A stretch of DNA of 39,708 bases, from positions 1 through 39,708 of the forward strand of contig JAFKFP010000077.1 of the NCBI GenBank assembly GCA_017308185.1, given 5' to 3'. Source of the stretch: a bacterium (lineage in GTDB: Bacteria > Chloroflexota > Dehalococcoidia > Tepidiformales > Tepidiformaceae). The notes beneath the pieces were generated by a model. It searched no databases and was not told where the DNA came from. It saw only the letters and a program-made list of their open reading frames with translations. This document shows positions 39,454 through 39,708 of the stretch, one piece after another. The translations under genes and the position numbers were made by a program. Numbering within the stretch: position 1 is the first letter of the stretch; the number at the start of each line of letters is the position of its first letter.

Positions 39454-39708
39454 GCGCGCCGGCCTGGGGCGAGGCGCGAAATGTCCTCTGTATCCGCCTC
39501 GACAGCATGGGCGATGTGCTCATGACCGGGCCCGCGATCCGCGCCCTCAAAGACGCAACGCCATCGCGGCACATCACGCTTATGACCTCGTTGGCAGGGG
39601 CCGATGCCGCACGCAGGATGCCTGGCATCGATGACGTGCTTACCTACGGGGCGCCCTGGATGAAGGCCGAGCCTACCCGCGCTGCGAGCCGCCAGGCGAT
39701 CGTGCACG
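39447..39708 (+). CDS. Glycosyltransferase family 9, N-terminal part (cut by the window end)
   Basis: The open frame begins at ATG 39447, inside the gmhB 3' end, and runs to the last base. The first 87 residues contain the GT9 N-terminal motif VLCIRLDSMGDVLMTGPAIR, then the second strand and IDDVLTYGAPWM. The pattern is that of heptosyltransferases such as WaaF/WaaC, and it is the second GT9 of the cluster. The C-terminal donor-binding domain is outside the window. GGAG is 3-7 nt before the start, so translation is probably coupled to gmhB. Confidence 0.88.
   Translation, partial: MVGAPAWGEARNVLCIRLDSMGDVLMTGPAIRALKDATPSRHITLMTSLAGADAARRMPGIDDVLTYGAPWMKAEPTRAASRQAIVH

Overview
The window is about 39.7 kb of high-GC DNA, densely packed with bacterial genes that often overlap by 1-4 bases and frequently start with GTG or TTG. 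No rRNA, tRNA, CRISPR array, transposase or phage gene was seen. A MutS2/RarA pair, a one-polypeptide CofG-CofH FO synthase (coenzyme F420 route), a NorQ/NorD-type AAA+/VWA pair and many SDR, GNAT and VOC proteins together suggest a member of the Chloroflexota, perhaps a Dehalococcoidia/Tepidiformia-like lineage. That placement is inference from gene content, not from a marker phylogeny.

Layout. 1-2930 (+): DNA maintenance operon of mutS2 (5' end cut off), rarA and a cysteine-free thioredoxin-like protein. 3032-9556 (-): one long operon reading coaE, NorQ/CbbQ-type AAA+ ATPase, a four-helix-bundle gene inside a 445-bp inverted-repeat-bounded insert, a metallophosphoesterase, a 1079-aa NorD/CbbO-like VWA protein and a histidine phosphatase. 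9651-13096: an HxlR regulator divergent from FO synthase, whose 3' end is frameshifted, followed by a BrnT/BrnA-like toxin-antitoxin pair. 13106-16779: SDR, methyltransferase, then rhodanese, alpha/beta hydrolase and sortase. 16784-19450 (-): a LuxR-HTH/VOC fusion, a 29-aa zinc-finger peptide next to a 70-nt foldable element, two GNATs and an 85-aa unknown. 19628-24150 (+): SDR, S9 peptidase, DinB and two tandem paralogous GNATs separated by a CRP-like palindrome. 24159-29537: tyrosine phosphatase, LysM membrane protein, MOSC protein, methyltransferase, PLD/TrmB-C-like protein, flavin reductase, small membrane protein and dapA.

29616-39708 is a glycan/heptose cluster: GT9, HldE, GT2, a DUF2171-like protein, a CdaR/PucR regulator, a GT-B glycosyltransferase, a GT4-GmhA fusion, an SDR, GmhB and a second GT9 (cut by the window end). 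Together GmhA, HldE and GmhB would turn sedoheptulose 7-phosphate into an ADP-heptose for the glycosyltransferases. However, HldE carries two lesions, the GT2 gene a one-base G-run frameshift, and the GT-B gene an in-frame TAG at codon 18. Four lesions within about 4.5 kb, against one in the rest of the window (FO synthase), indicate either a decaying pathway or a locally poor assembly.

The most unusual signals are the inverted-repeat-bounded four-helix-bundle insert inside a protein operon, the paired structured element and mini zinc finger at 17478-17793, and the lesion pattern of the heptose cluster.
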